DNA of 64,000 bases from Pseudomonas putida (GTDB lineage Bacteria; Pseudomonadota; Gammaproteobacteria; Pseudomonadales; Pseudomonadaceae): contig NZ_JANHLC010000005.1 of the NCBI RefSeq assembly GCF_028682395.1, positions 1-64,000 of the forward strand, read 5' to 3'. The position numbers and the translations under genes are program-made. The notes under the pieces are model-generated. The model saw only the letters and a list, made by a program, of their open reading frames with translations. It did not search any database and was not told where the DNA came from. Positions 38,130-47,168 of the stretch are shown here, in pieces (position 1 is the stretch's first letter; each line of letters opens with the position of its first letter).

Positions 38130-38540
38130 TTACTCTCCACGCAGGGCTGAAACCAGCCCTTTGAATTTGCTGTTGAGCAACGTGAAACTGGCCTGGAAGT
38201 TGACCGAGTTTTGCGCGTAGTTCGATTGCTCCAACTGTGCGTCCACGGTGTTCTGGTCGATGGATGGCTGCATCGGCGTGCGATACAGCAGCGAGCCGTC
38301 ACCGGCATCGCCCAGGCCTTCGCCATCAATATGTCGCTGGTTGGTCACGTTCATGGCGAACGGGCCGCTCTTGGTTTTCTCCTGCTGTGCAGCGAGCACG
38401 GCGGAAAAATCCAGATCCCGAGCCTTGTAGTTCGGGGTATCGGCGTTGGCGATGTTGTTGGCTAACACTTCGGCACGCTGGGCGCGAAAGCTCAGAGCCT
38501 GTTCGTGGATGCCGAGCGCTTTGTCGAAGCTGATGCTCAT
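38130..38540 (-). CDS. flgB: Flagellar proximal rod protein FlgB, copy 2
   Basis: This 136-residue rod subunit starts at ATG 38540 (MSISFDKALGIHEQALSFRA); the upstream extension is non-coding. The C-terminal half equals copy 1 exactly. It is preceded by a sigma-54 promoter 43 bp upstream. Confidence 0.95.
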   Translation of the reverse strand: MSISFDKALGIHEQALSFRAQRAEVLANNIANADTPNYKARDLDFSAVLAAQQEKTKSGPFAMNVTNQRHIDGEGLGDAGDGSLLYRTPMQPSIDQNTVDAQLEQSNYAQNSVNFQASFTLLNSKFKGLVSALRGE

Positions 38541-38582
38541 ATCTGGAAACCTGATTGGCCGGGTTCTTTGTAACCAGATGAG

Positions 38583-38598
38583 AGCAAAGCCCATGCCA
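38583..38598 (-). promoter_or_regulatory. Sigma-54 promoter of flgBCDE copy 2
   Basis: The minus strand reads TGGCATG-N4-TTGCT, with the invariant GG and GC at the right spacing. The predicted start is near 38572. Confidence 0.87.
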
Positions 38599-38661
38599 AC
38601 TTTGAAACACCCAGTAAAACAAGGGCTGCAGACCAGGCGGCATAGCGGCAATGCCAAAAAA

Positions 38662-38678
38662 GCGGCAAGCGCTTACCG
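38662..38678. promoter_or_regulatory. Putative activator site upstream of flgB copy 2
   Basis: The counterpart of 34328-34344: gcggcaagcg-N2-taccg, 64 bp upstream of the -24 element. Further gcggcaa copies surround it (38645, 38694). Enhancer function is inferred from conservation and position. Confidence 0.55.
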
Positions 38679-38744
38679 CCGCGCGCCAGCAAAGCGGCAA
38701 AGCGACTGCCGCCCTCATGCCTCCTAGCCAGCAAACGGGCAGGC

Positions 38745-38780
38745 AAAAAAAACGGGAGCCTCGAAAGGCTCCCGTTTTTT
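38745..38780 (-). terminator. Terminator after cheR
   Basis: Arms acgggagcc and ggctcccgt are flanked by A- and T-runs, so the hairpin can act on both strands. It ends the cheV-cheR transcript and separates it from flgB copy 2. Confidence 0.9.
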
Positions 38781-38795
38781 GATACCGCTATTGGC

Positions 38796-39623
38796 TTACT
38801 TGGCCTGGTAGATAATCCCCGGGCTGCATTGCACCATCTGGTAGTGATCCGGTAGACCGTTCAAGGCCTCGGAAGCACCGAGGAACAGATAGCCTCCTGG
38901 CTTCAGCGTGCTATGAATGCGCAACAGGATGTCTTTCTTCACTTCCGCCGAGAAGTAGATCAACACGTTGCGGCAAAACACGATGTCAAACTTGCCCAAG
39001 CTCGCGTAGCTGTCGAGCAGGTTGAAAGAGCGGAACTCGACCCGGCTTCTGATCGCCGGCTTGACCACCCAACGCCCCGGTCCCTTCGGATCGAAGTAGC
39101 GCTGCAAACGCTCCTGGGAAAGCCCCCGGCCAATGGCCAGGCTGTCGTACTCACCGCTTTTGCAGTTGGTCAGCATCAGGCTCGACAGGTCGGTGGCTAC
39201 AATCTGCACGCCCATTTTCAACTGGCCCAGGTTGCTACGCTCAAACTCATCGATCGTCATGGACAGCGAGTAAGGCTCCTGCCCGGACGAACAGGCCGCC
39301 GACCAGATCCGCAAACGCTGCCCGGGATTGGCCTTGATCTGCTCCGGCAGCACCTTGTTCTTCAGGACCTCGAAGGGATAGGTATCGCGAAACCAGAGCG
39401 TCTCGTTGGTCGTCATGGCATCGACCACCTGCTCTCGCAGACCACTGCGCGGCTGGCTCTGGATACGCTGGACCAGTTCGCCCAGCGACTTGATGCCCTG
39501 CTGCTCCATCAGCTTGTTGAGGCGGCTGGAGACCAGGTACTGCTTGTTTTCACCGAGCAAAATGCCACAGGCCTTTTCCAGGAAGACCCGGAACTGTTCG
39601 AAATCCAAATTACCTGTAGACAA
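38796..39623 (-). CDS. cheR: Chemotaxis protein methyltransferase CheR
   Basis: This 275-residue enzyme methylates glutamates of chemoreceptors with S-adenosylmethionine. The N-terminal helical domain precedes the SAM-binding fold with IWSAACSSGQEPYSLSM and FDIVFCRNVLIYF. The start is TTG at 39623, backed by GAGGCGG eight bases upstream and by the family N-terminus MSTGNLDFEQFRVFLEKACG. It is 50 bp downstream of cheV. Confidence 0.95.
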   Translation of the reverse strand: MSTGNLDFEQFRVFLEKACGILLGENKQYLVSSRLNKLMEQQGIKSLGELVQRIQSQPRSGLREQVVDAMTTNETLWFRDTYPFEVLKNKVLPEQIKANPGQRLRIWSAACSSGQEPYSLSMTIDEFERSNLGQLKMGVQIVATDLSSLMLTNCKSGEYDSLAIGRGLSQERLQRYFDPKGPGRWVVKPAIRSRVEFRSFNLLDSYASLGKFDIVFCRNVLIYFSAEVKKDILLRIHSTLKPGGYLFLGASEALNGLPDHYQMVQCSPGIIYQAK

Positions 39624-39673
39624 AGATACCGCCTCTTTTAATCGTCAATCGTGTTCAACGCCAGGGGATGTCC

Positions 39674-40606
39674 CTAGCTGTTATCTGCGGCCTTGATCCG
39701 GTCAACCACTCGGGCTGCCAGGTCATCGGGACGGAACTTGGCCAGAAAATCATCGGCCCCGACCTTCTTGACCATTGCCTGGTTGAAGACTCCCGACAAG
39801 GAAGTATGCAGGATGATATGCAGCTTTTGCATGCGCGGATCGTTACGAATCTCGGCAGTCAAGGTGTAGCCGTCCATTTCCGGCATTTCAATGTCGGAAA
39901 TCATCATCAGAAATTCTTCTTCGGGCTTCTTGCCTTCTTCGACCATCTTGCGCAGGTATTCCAGCGCCTGGCGGCCATCGTTCAGCGCCACGACCTCGAC
40001 CCCGACGGTCTGCAGGCAACGCGAGACCTGCTTGCGCGCTACCGACGAGTCGTCGACGGTCAGCACACGCAGGGATAACGCCTTGGTCTGTGTTTCGGCA
40101 TCAACCACGCCCAGCGAGATCGACTCCGGCACCGGGGCGACCTCGGCCAACACCTTCTCGACATCGATGATCTCGACCAGTTGGTTATCGACCCGGGTCA
40201 CCGCAGTCAGGTAGTGATCGCGCCCGGTGCCCTTGGGCGGCGGATGGATCTCCTCCCAGTTCATGTTGACGATGCGCTCGACCGACTTCACCAGGAACCC
40301 CTGGGTCTTGGTGTTGTACTCCGTGATGATCACGAAAGGATTGCTCTGGTCCTTCAAGGCGCCGGAACCGGTGGCCATTGCCAGGTCCAGGATCGGGATC
40401 GTCGCGCCACGAATATTCGCGACGCCGCATACGACCGGATTGGACTTGGGCAACAAGGTCAGTTTCGGGCACTGCAGCACCTCCCTCACCTTGAACACGT
40501 TGATCCCGTACAGTTGCTGGCCGTCAAGCCGGAACAACAACAGTTCGAGACGGTTCTGCCCCACCAGCTGCGTGCGCTGGTTCACTGCATCCATCACACC
40601 CGCCAT
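39674..40606 (-). CDS. cheV: Chemotaxis coupling protein CheV
   Basis: This 310-residue protein joins a CheW-like domain (about 15-165, with LFRLDGQQLYGINVFKVREV) to a receiver domain (about 175-305, with LTVDDSSVARKQ and the phospho-acceptor in MISDIEMPEMDG). It couples receptors to CheA and can be phosphorylated for adaptation. It is divergent from flgA and forms a unit with cheR. Confidence 0.95.
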   Translation of the reverse strand: MAGVMDAVNQRTQLVGQNRLELLLFRLDGQQLYGINVFKVREVLQCPKLTLLPKSNPVVCGVANIRGATIPILDLAMATGSGALKDQSNPFVIITEYNTKTQGFLVKSVERIVNMNWEEIHPPPKGTGRDHYLTAVTRVDNQLVEIIDVEKVLAEVAPVPESISLGVVDAETQTKALSLRVLTVDDSSVARKQVSRCLQTVGVEVVALNDGRQALEYLRKMVEEGKKPEEEFLMMISDIEMPEMDGYTLTAEIRNDPRMQKLHIILHTSLSGVFNQAMVKKVGADDFLAKFRPDDLAARVVDRIKAADNS

Positions 40607-40684
40607 TACAGCCCCCTCGCCTTATACTTCAGTGTCCGACGCTCATTCATTGCTAAACGGCACGGGCCTTGCTTTTTAACTGAC

Positions 40685-41446
40685 ATGAAAGCACTACCGA
40701 CATTTTTTCGACGCCGGCAATCACCGTACCGCAGATTACTCTGCGTACTGGCCATTGTCTGGACTTTTAGCATCACGCACTCCGCCCTGGCGGACACCCC
40801 GACGCTGCCTGAACAGCTTATCGGCGTAACCCAGGGCTTTCTTGAATTCACTGTAGAAGACTATCTGGCAACTACCCAGACCCCCGGTCGCTACGAAATC
40901 CAGGTCAATCAACTCGACCCGCGCCTGCGCCTGGCGTTTTGCGACAAGGAATTGACAGCCACCCTTGAAAGCCCGGCTCAACCCCTGGGCCGTGTGACGG
41001 TACGCATCCGCTGCGACGGTAATTCACCCTGGACGGTGTTTGTACCGGCCCAGGTCAAACTATTTCGCGATGTGGTCGTCATAGCCCGGCCCCTCAAGCG
41101 CACTGCCGTCATCGGCCCGGAAGATGTGGCCCTGCGCGAGCGGGACATCAGCCAGATCAGCCAGGGCTACCTGACCGAGATCGACCAGGCCATCGGCCAA
41201 AAGGTCGTGCGCCCCCTGGTTATCGACCAGGTCATTACCCAGGTGCATATAGAGCAGGCCGAGCTCATTCGCAAAGGTGATCATGTCGTCATTACGGCGC
41301 GCAGTGGCACGCTCAGCGTGCGCATGCCCGGCGAGGCGCTGACCAACGGCGGCCTGAATGAACAGATACGAGTCAAGAACCTCAATTCCAAACGGGTGGT
41401 CAAGGCTCGGGTCATTGCCGCCGGCCAGGTCGAGGTCCCGATGTAG
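40685..41446 (+). CDS. flgA: Flagellar P-ring assembly chaperone FlgA
   Basis: This 253-residue periplasmic chaperone for P-ring protein FlgI starts at ATG 40685 (MKALPTFFRR); the 500-bp upstream extension is antisense to cheV. A signal peptide covers about residues 1-35 (ending SALA). The SAF domain includes ARPLKRTAVIGPEDVALRER and the C-terminus ends GEALTNGGLNEQIRVKNLNS. The intergenic region with cheV is only 78 bp. Confidence 0.93.
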   Translation: MKALPTFFRRRQSPYRRLLCVLAIVWTFSITHSALADTPTLPEQLIGVTQGFLEFTVEDYLATTQTPGRYEIQVNQLDPRLRLAFCDKELTATLESPAQPLGRVTVRIRCDGNSPWTVFVPAQVKLFRDVVVIARPLKRTAVIGPEDVALRERDISQISQGYLTEIDQAIGQKVVRPLVIDQVITQVHIEQAELIRKGDHVVITARSGTLSVRMPGEALTNGGLNEQIRVKNLNSKRVVKARVIAAGQVEVPM

Positions 41447-41543
41447 AAGACTGGCGCAACCCAGTGGCTTTTCCTAAACTGTCGGGCAGGTCCACTGATG
41501 GGCATGACATTAGCCATTACGCATAGGCACCGTTAATCGGTCC

Positions 41544-41570
41544 TAAAGTTTTTCCGGGTATGGCCGAAAA
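41544..41570 (+). promoter_or_regulatory. FliA (sigma-28) promoter of flgM
   Basis: TAAAGTTT (41544-41551), an 11-bp spacer and GCCGAAAA (41563-41570) match the consensus TAAAGTTT-N11-GCCGATAA in all but one base. The flgM ATG is 38 bp downstream. Confidence 0.92.
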
Positions 41571-41608
41571 CAAGGCAAGCGTCCAAATACCCAGAGGTTT
41601 TCCAGATC

Positions 41609-41935
41609 ATGGTCATTGATTTCAGCCGTCTTAATAGCTCCACTCCATTGTCCGGCAGTGCTCGCACCCAAGCCGGCAAGGAAGCTGCGGTCGGCGAGAA
41701 AACGCCTTCGGCAAACACCCAAACCGCCCAGGTCGCTGGCCAAACCAGCGGGGAATCGGTACACCTGAGCAATGAGGCTCAACAGTTGCAGAAGATCACC
41801 GACAAGCTGCGTGATCAGCCAGCAGTCAACAGCGCCCGTGTGGCCGAGTTGAAGCAGGCGATCGCCGATGGCAGCTACAAGGTCGACAGCAACCGTGTCG
41901 CCAGCAAATTGCTCGACTTCGAAGCCCAGCGCTAG
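41609..41935 (+). CDS. flgM: Anti-sigma-28 factor FlgM
   Basis: This 108-residue protein binds FliA until the hook is complete and is then exported. The N-terminal part is unstructured, and the C-terminal sigma-binding region holds [20 protein letters not shown] and VASKLLDFE. Its own FliA promoter is upstream, giving a feedback loop. flgN follows after 48 bp. Confidence 0.95.
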   Translation: MVIDFSRLNSSTPLSGSARTQAGKEAAVGEKTPSANTQTAQVAGQTSGESVHLSNEAQQLQKITDKLRDQPAVNSARVAELKQAIADGSYKVDSNRVASKLLDFEAQR

Positions 41936-41983
41936 CCAAGAGCCTGCGCCAGGCTTTTGGACGCTTAAACCCTAGAGCCAGCC

Positions 41984-42451
41984 ATGCACGATACCCATCT
42001 ACTGCAATTGATCACCGACGACTTTGCTCCAGCTCAACAACTGCTTGAGCTGCTACAGGCCGAATCACTGGCCTTGCACGGCCGTGAAATGCTCGTGCTC
42101 GAGGACATCCTCGCGCGCAAGCAAGCCCTGATCATTGTGCTTGAGCAACATGGCCGCAAACGCAGCCAGATCCTGCACAGCCTCAACCTGCCGACCAGCC
42201 GCGCCGGCCTGGAAGTCCTCGCCGGGCAATCCTCGCTGGGCGAGCAGTTGCTCAGCGCCAGCGATGAGCTGACCCAGTTGCTTGCCGAATGCCAGGCTGC
42301 CAATGACCTCAATGGCCGCTCGATCCAGGTGCAGCAGGCTACCACCGCCCACCAATTGAAGATCCTCAACGGTGGCGAACCCCCTTCGCTCTACGACAGC
42401 CGCGGCTCGAAAGCCCAGCTGGTCAAACCACGCGCCCTCAGCCAGGCCTAA
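41984..42451 (+). CDS. flgN: Flagellar export chaperone FlgN
   Basis: This 155-residue, mostly helical cytoplasmic chaperone binds hook-junction proteins FlgK and FlgL. Features are the N-terminal LLQLITDDFAPAQQLLELLQ and the helix LLAECQAANDLNGRSIQ. The order flgM-flgN-flgZ is standard for Pseudomonas. Confidence 0.92.
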   Translation: MHDTHLLQLITDDFAPAQQLLELLQAESLALHGREMLVLEDILARKQALIIVLEQHGRKRSQILHSLNLPTSRAGLEVLAGQSSLGEQLLSASDELTQLLAECQAANDLNGRSIQVQQATTAHQLKILNGGEPPSLYDSRGSKAQLVKPRALSQA

Positions 42452-42542
42452 ACCCTGTAACAAAGGGCACCTATGAAGGTGCCCGACATACTGTCAAAAT
42501 GCCAGCTACTACTGCTGAATTTTGTCTGGAGACCGATGAACC

Positions 42543-43292
42543 GTGTCAAATGCCCATAGCGCGGAAGATGCTCCGCAGCCACCGAAGGTGTTGACCACGC
42601 CTCTGGAAATTGCCGCAAACCTGCGCCAGCTGCAGGAGAGCCACGACCCGCTGATCATCACGTTCCATGAACGCAGCCAACGCTTTCAAAGCTATCTGAT
42701 CGAAGTCGACCGGGACAGCAAGACCCTGGCCCTGGATGAAATGATTCCCCGCGATGGCGAACGCTTTCTCGAACAGGGCGAGCCCTTTCGGGTCGAGGGT
42801 TTCCACGATGGCGTACGGATCGCCTGGGAATCGTCGCTGCCCATGACCATCGACGACGCCAATGGCGGGCGCTGCTACCGCGGTGCGATGCCCGAGGAAG
42901 TGATCTACCACCAGCGGCGCAATGCCTTTCGTGCAGCGTTGAAGCTGACCGAACTGGTTAATGTCGAACTCGGCGGCGAGAAGCTCAAGTCGCCGGTAAC
43001 CGGCAAGCTGCTGGATATCTCGGCCACCGGCTGCAAGCTGCGCTTTGAAGGCGATATCTCCGAGCGCCTGCAACTGGGCCAGGTCTATGACCGCTTTATT
43101 GCCGCCCTGCCCTTTGGCAGCATGACCGCCCCGGTGGAACTGCGTTACCTGCACTTCGAAGAAAGGCTCAATATCACCTTCGCCGGTGTGCGTTTCCACA
43201 ATATGAGCGGGCTGGTCCAGCGTCAGGTCGAGCGCTTCGTCTACCAGTTACAGCGCGAAGCGCGCCGCTTCGACAAGGACGATGATTTCTGA
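42543..43292 (+). CDS. flgZ: PilZ-domain flagellar brake protein (YcgR/FlgZ)
   Basis: This 249-residue protein slows flagellar motors when c-di-GMP is high. The N-terminal YcgR domain (about 20-110) precedes a PilZ domain with the c-di-GMP motifs QRRNAFR (RxxxR type) and DISATGCKL (DxSxxG). The start is GTG 42543, after GGAG at about 42529. It links the motility genes here with c-di-GMP control, which also governs LapA-type adhesins. A bidirectional terminator follows. Confidence 0.92.
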   Translation: MSNAHSAEDAPQPPKVLTTPLEIAANLRQLQESHDPLIITFHERSQRFQSYLIEVDRDSKTLALDEMIPRDGERFLEQGEPFRVEGFHDGVRIAWESSLPMTIDDANGGRCYRGAMPEEVIYHQRRNAFRAALKLTELVNVELGGEKLKSPVTGKLLDISATGCKLRFEGDISERLQLGQVYDRFIAALPFGSMTAPVELRYLHFEERLNITFAGVRFHNMSGLVQRQVERFVYQLQREARRFDKDDDF

Positions 43293-43308
43293 ATCATCCC
43301 TCGTCACC

Positions 43309-43344
43309 AAAAAACGGGCAGCCTATCCAGCTGCCCGTTTTTTT
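43309..43344. terminator. Bidirectional terminator between flgZ and MFS gene
   Basis: The cgggcagc/gctgcccg hairpin is flanked by six A and seven T, and serves both convergent genes. Confidence 0.9.
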
Positions 43345-43356
43345 ATGGTCTGCCGC

Positions 43357-44712
43357 TCAACGCGGCGGGGATTCCTCTGACGTAGCGGGCTCAGTCGCTG
43401 CCTGCGCTGGCTGCGGATCAAGCGCCTCGTCCTCGGGCGGCACGGTATTGCCGGTGCCCATCTGCTCTTGCACGTCCTGCTCATCGACCCGCGGGTCGAG
43501 CGCTGCGACCAGTGGCGAGCTGGACATGCTATCCGGCATGACCACGTGCTGCAGCGGCGCATCGTCGACCTGATGCAGATTGGTCACCGCCTTCGGCCGA
43601 ATGCGCCAGACCAGCACCACCGCGAAAAAGCTCAGGAAGGCATAGAGCATCTGGCTGCCGAAGAGCTTCATCAGAACCCCGGCCGCCAGGGGCCCGATAC
43701 TTGCGCCGATGCCGTAGGTCATCAGCAGCATCGCGGTCAACGATACCCGTCGGTCGCTCTCGACATGGTCATTGGAGAAAGCCACCGCCAACGGATAAAG
43801 GCAGAACTGCAACAGCGAAACAATGAACCCGACGATAAACAGCACTTCCAGCGGGACATGGCTGAAGATCGCCAACGGCAACGCCGCCACGGCCAGGCAA
43901 ACCGCCACGCTGCGGATCAGCAGCGCGCGATCGTAACGATCCGACAGCCAGCCCAGCGGCCACTGCACCAGAAACCCGGCAAAGATACAGCAGCCCATAA
44001 ACAGGCCGACCTGCTCGGTCGACAAGCCCTGCTGGGAGGCATAGAGCGGTGCCAGACCATAGAACGAGCCGACGATCAGCCCCGAGCCGAGTACCGTGCT
44101 CAAGGACTGGGGCACCCGCTTCATGAAAAACAGCGGCTCCAGCGGTGCCGGGCGCAAAGGCGCCGGGTGAATCCGTCGGGTCATCGCGACCGGCACCAGG
44201 CACAGCGCAAAGCACAGGGCCACGAGCATCAACAGTTCCGGGCCCAGGGCCGGATGCACCACCAGAATCAGTTGACCCAGCACCAACCCCAGGTAAGACG
44301 CGATCATATAGCCGCTAAACACCAGACCACGCTGCTTGGCCTCCGCCTGTTCGTTCAGCCAGCTCTCGATCACCATGTATTGGCACATCATGCCCAGGCC
44401 GACAATCATCCGCAGAAACAGCCAGGCCGGCAGCCAGTCCACCAGGCCGTGGCCCAGCACGGCGGCGCCGACGATCCCGGCGCAGGTCGCATAGGCCCGA
44501 ATATGCCCAACCCGGGCAATCAACCGGTGCCCCAGCTTGCCACCCAGGACCAGGCCGAAGTAGTTGGCCGCCATCAATGCACCGATCCACAGCCCGTCGA
44601 CGTTATCCGCCGCCAGGCGCAGGGCCAGATAGGTACTCAGCAGGCCCGAGCCGATCAACATCATCAGCGAGGCGAAATAGAGCGCTCGAAAGGATTTCCA
44701 GATTTGGCGCAT
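43357..44712 (-). CDS. MFS transporter (YcaD-like)
   Basis: This 451-residue carrier has 12 hydrophobic segments up to about residue 375 and the MFS loop motif GWLSDRYDRALLIR after helix 8, plus GKLGHRLIARVGHIRAYA early. The last about 65 residues are an acidic, proline-rich tail (MGTGNTVPPEDEALDP). The substrate is unknown. It lies 84 bp downstream of the glutamine-synthetase-like gene on the same strand, so it may take part in the same amine or guanidine metabolism. Confidence 0.88.
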   Translation of the reverse strand: MRQIWKSFRALYFASLMMLIGSGLLSTYLALRLAADNVDGLWIGALMAANYFGLVLGGKLGHRLIARVGHIRAYATCAGIVGAAVLGHGLVDWLPAWLFLRMIVGLGMMCQYMVIESWLNEQAEAKQRGLVFSGYMIASYLGLVLGQLILVVHPALGPELLMLVALCFALCLVPVAMTRRIHPAPLRPAPLEPLFFMKRVPQSLSTVLGSGLIVGSFYGLAPLYASQQGLSTEQVGLFMGCCIFAGFLVQWPLGWLSDRYDRALLIRSVAVCLAVAALPLAIFSHVPLEVLFIVGFIVSLLQFCLYPLAVAFSNDHVESDRRVSLTAMLLMTYGIGASIGPLAAGVLMKLFGSQMLYAFLSFFAVVLVWRIRPKAVTNLHQVDDAPLQHVVMPDSMSSSPLVAALDPRVDEQDVQEQMGTGNTVPPEDEALDPQPAQAATEPATSEESPPR

Positions 44713-44796
44713 CGGCGTTCCGAGCGGCTCCTTGAATGGGGTGTCGGGCTAGCGCAACGATAGCCCGACAGGGGTCTTACAGCCAGTGCCTTCGCG

Positions 44797-46140
44797 CTAC
44801 GCCTGAGCGGCCAGCACGCGGCGTTCCCACGGGGTTATTTCATCGAAGAAGCTGGTCATTTCCATGGTCTTGGACGCGATGTAGCCCTCGATGAACTCCT
44901 TGCCAAACAGCTCCTTGGCCAGGTCACTACGTTTGAGGCGTTCGAGCGCCGCATGCAAGGTGCAGGGCAGCGACAACCCCTCTGGCACCTCGAACTCGCC
45001 CTGGATCGCCGCGGTCGGCTCCAGCTCGTGCTCGATGCCATACAGGCCGGCCGCCAGGCTGGCGGCAATGGCCAGGTAAGGGTTGGCATCAGCCCCCGGC
45101 AAGCGGTTCTCGACCCGCCGCGCCACCGGCGAACTGGCGGGAATACGCAGCCCGGCCGACCGGTTATCGTGGGACCAGCAGGCATTGTTCGGCGAAGCGA
45201 ATGGATGGCACAGGCGCTGATAGGAGTTCACATTGGGGGCGAACAACGCAGTGAAGTCGGCCATGCCAGCCTGCTGCCCGCCGATAAAGTGACGGAAGGT
45301 CGCGGTCGGTTGTCCGGCATCATCGCTGAACACGTTGCGCCCGGTGCCCAGCTCGACCACGCTCTGGTGGATATGCATGGAGCTGCCCGGCGTATGGGCC
45401 AGCGGCTTGGCCATGCAGACCACGGTCAGGCCGTGCTTGAGGGCGATTTCCTTGAGCAGGTGCTTGAACAGGAAGGTCTGGTCGGCCAGCAACAGCGGAT
45501 CACCGTGCAACAGGTTGATCTCGAACTGGCTGACGCCCATTTCATGCATGAAGGTATCGCGCGGCAGGCCCAAAGCCGCCATGGCCGCATAGACCTCGGC
45601 AAAGAACGGCCGCAGGCCGTTATTGGAGCTGATGCTGAAAGCCGAGTGCCCGTCCTCGCGACGCCCATCCAGCCCCACGGGTGGCTGGAATGGCTGTGTC
45701 GGGTCGGGGTTGGGGGCAAACACGAAAAACTCCAGCTCGGTCGCCACCACCGGCGCCAGGCCGCGCGCGGCATAGCGGGCAATCACCGCCTTGAGCTGGC
45801 CGCGGGTCGACAAGCGCGAACTCTCACCGCTCAGTTCATCCGCATCGCAAATTGCCAGGGCCCGTGGTTCGGCGCTCCAGGGCAGGCGGTGGATCTGGCT
45901 CGGTTCGGCCACCAGGGCCAGGTCGCCGTCATCGCTGCCGTAAAAACGCGATGGCGGGTAGCCGCCCATGATGCATTGCAGCAACACCCCACGCGCCATC
46001 TGCAAGCGCCGCCCTTCGAGGAAACCCTCGGCGGTCATCACCTTGCCCCGGGGTACGCCGTTGAGGTCCGGCGTCACGCATTCAATCTCGTCAATGCCCG
46101 TCAATCGCTCAGCGAGTGAACTGTGGCCATCGGTCGTCAT
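44797..46140 (-). CDS. Glutamine-synthetase-family ligase (gamma-glutamylpolyamine synthetase-like)
   Basis: This 447-residue enzyme has glutamine synthetase signatures: ATELEFFVF, HEMGVSQFEINL, GSSMHIHQSV, NRSAGLRIP and ENRLPGADANPYLAIA. The length and lack of the adenylylation-site region typical for GlnA place it with the PuuA/Spu type, which glutamylates putrescine or other amines. The gene lies 107 bp downstream of the G3E GTPase in the same orientation as the AruH genes. The amine substrate is not known. Confidence 0.88.
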   Translation of the reverse strand: MTTDGHSSLAERLTGIDEIECVTPDLNGVPRGKVMTAEGFLEGRRLQMARGVLLQCIMGGYPPSRFYGSDDGDLALVAEPSQIHRLPWSAEPRALAICDADELSGESSRLSTRGQLKAVIARYAARGLAPVVATELEFFVFAPNPDPTQPFQPPVGLDGRREDGHSAFSISSNNGLRPFFAEVYAAMAALGLPRDTFMHEMGVSQFEINLLHGDPLLLADQTFLFKHLLKEIALKHGLTVVCMAKPLAHTPGSSMHIHQSVVELGTGRNVFSDDAGQPTATFRHFIGGQQAGMADFTALFAPNVNSYQRLCHPFASPNNACWSHDNRSAGLRIPASSPVARRVENRLPGADANPYLAIAASLAAGLYGIEHELEPTAAIQGEFEVPEGLSLPCTLHAALERLKRSDLAKELFGKEFIEGYIASKTMEMTSFFDEITPWERRVLAAQA

Positions 46141-46247
46141 GACTCAATCCTTGTTGTTGTACTAGCCGCGAACGGCGACCCGTACAAAATACGCACCAGC
46201 TGTTCAGTATTTCAAGCAGGGACGACAAGAATCGAGCGGTATTTCTT

Positions 46248-47168
46248 TCAATGCTGCAAATCGGCCCAACTGTCCTGCAGCCGTGATTGCAAATCGCTGC
46301 CGCGCCTGGCGATAAACACCAGTTGCACTGCATGCGTCGGTTGTTGACGGGGCGCCAGGCTGAACTGACTGCGATTGCCCACATGCTGCAGCCAGTAAGG
46401 CACCTCGCTACCCTGCAGATGGACCAGGCCCTTGAGGCGGAACACGTCCTTGGGCAAGGCAGCCAGCCACTGCCGAAATGCCTGGGGATCGAGCGGCCGT
46501 TCGCCGTTCCAGACCCAGCTTTCGAACAGTTCGTCATGGCGCGCGACCAACGGCGTCAGTTTCAAGCCTTCGACCGGACTGCGCTCGGCCAACAGTAAGG
46601 CGTCCGGCAACTGCGCCTGGACCGTCTCGAACACCCGCGCCCGCGTACCCAGTGCACTGCGAACCCGCTCCAGCTCGGCGGGGCTGACCAGGTCGGACTT
46701 GTTCAGCAGCACCAGATCAGCACAGGCCACCTGGGCTCGTGACAGCCGGGCAAACTCGCCCTCCAGTGCCGCGTAGCCAGTGGCATCGACCAGGGTAATC
46801 ACCGTGTCCAGATGCAACTGCTCGCGCAGTTGCGGATAACCGAGGGTCTGGACGATCCGCTGTGGGTCGGACACGCCACTGCACTCGATCACGATGCGCT
46901 CCAGGCGCGGGCGCAGTTGGGTCAGGCCAACCAGTTGCGCCAGCAGGTCCTCCTGCACGGTGCAGCAGATGCAGCCGTTCTGCAGGCTGAAGACCGCGTC
47001 GGTCACTTCGGCGACGATGGCCGCGTCGATATTCAGCTCACCGAAATCGTTGACGATCACCGCCGTACGCCCGCTCTCGGCATGCTGCACCAGGCGGTTC
47101 AGCAGCGTGGTCTTGCCGGAACCGAGAAACCCTGCGATCACCGTCACCGCAATACTGGACGTGCTCAT
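46248..47168 (-). CDS. G3E-family GTPase / metallochaperone (CobW/YjiA-like)
   Basis: This 306-residue protein starts at ATG 47168 (MSTSSIAVTVIAGFLGSGKT). It has Walker A GFLGSGKTTLL, the metal-binding motif GCICCTV (CxCC), and a NKSD guanine motif in LLNKSDLV. Such proteins deliver zinc or other metals to target enzymes. The start codon overlaps the stop of the amidohydrolase gene (TGATG), a sign of translational coupling, so the amidohydrolase is its likely client. This is inference. Confidence 0.88.
   Translation of the reverse strand: MSTSSIAVTVIAGFLGSGKTTLLNRLVQHAESGRTAVIVNDFGELNIDAAIVAEVTDAVFSLQNGCICCTVQEDLLAQLVGLTQLRPRLERIVIECSGVSDPQRIVQTLGYPQLREQLHLDTVITLVDATGYAALEGEFARLSRAQVACADLVLLNKSDLVSPAELERVRSALGTRARVFETVQAQLPDALLLAERSPVEGLKLTPLVARHDELFESWVWNGERPLDPQAFRQWLAALPKDVFRLKGLVHLQGSEVPYWLQHVGNRSQFSLAPRQQPTHAVQLVFIARRGSDLQSRLQDSWADLQH

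Noticed and set aside
31237..38540. Possibility that the flgBCDE repeat is an assembly artefact
   Set aside because: The copies differ in flgE, in the flgB N-termini, in promoters and in terminators, which an artefact would not produce.
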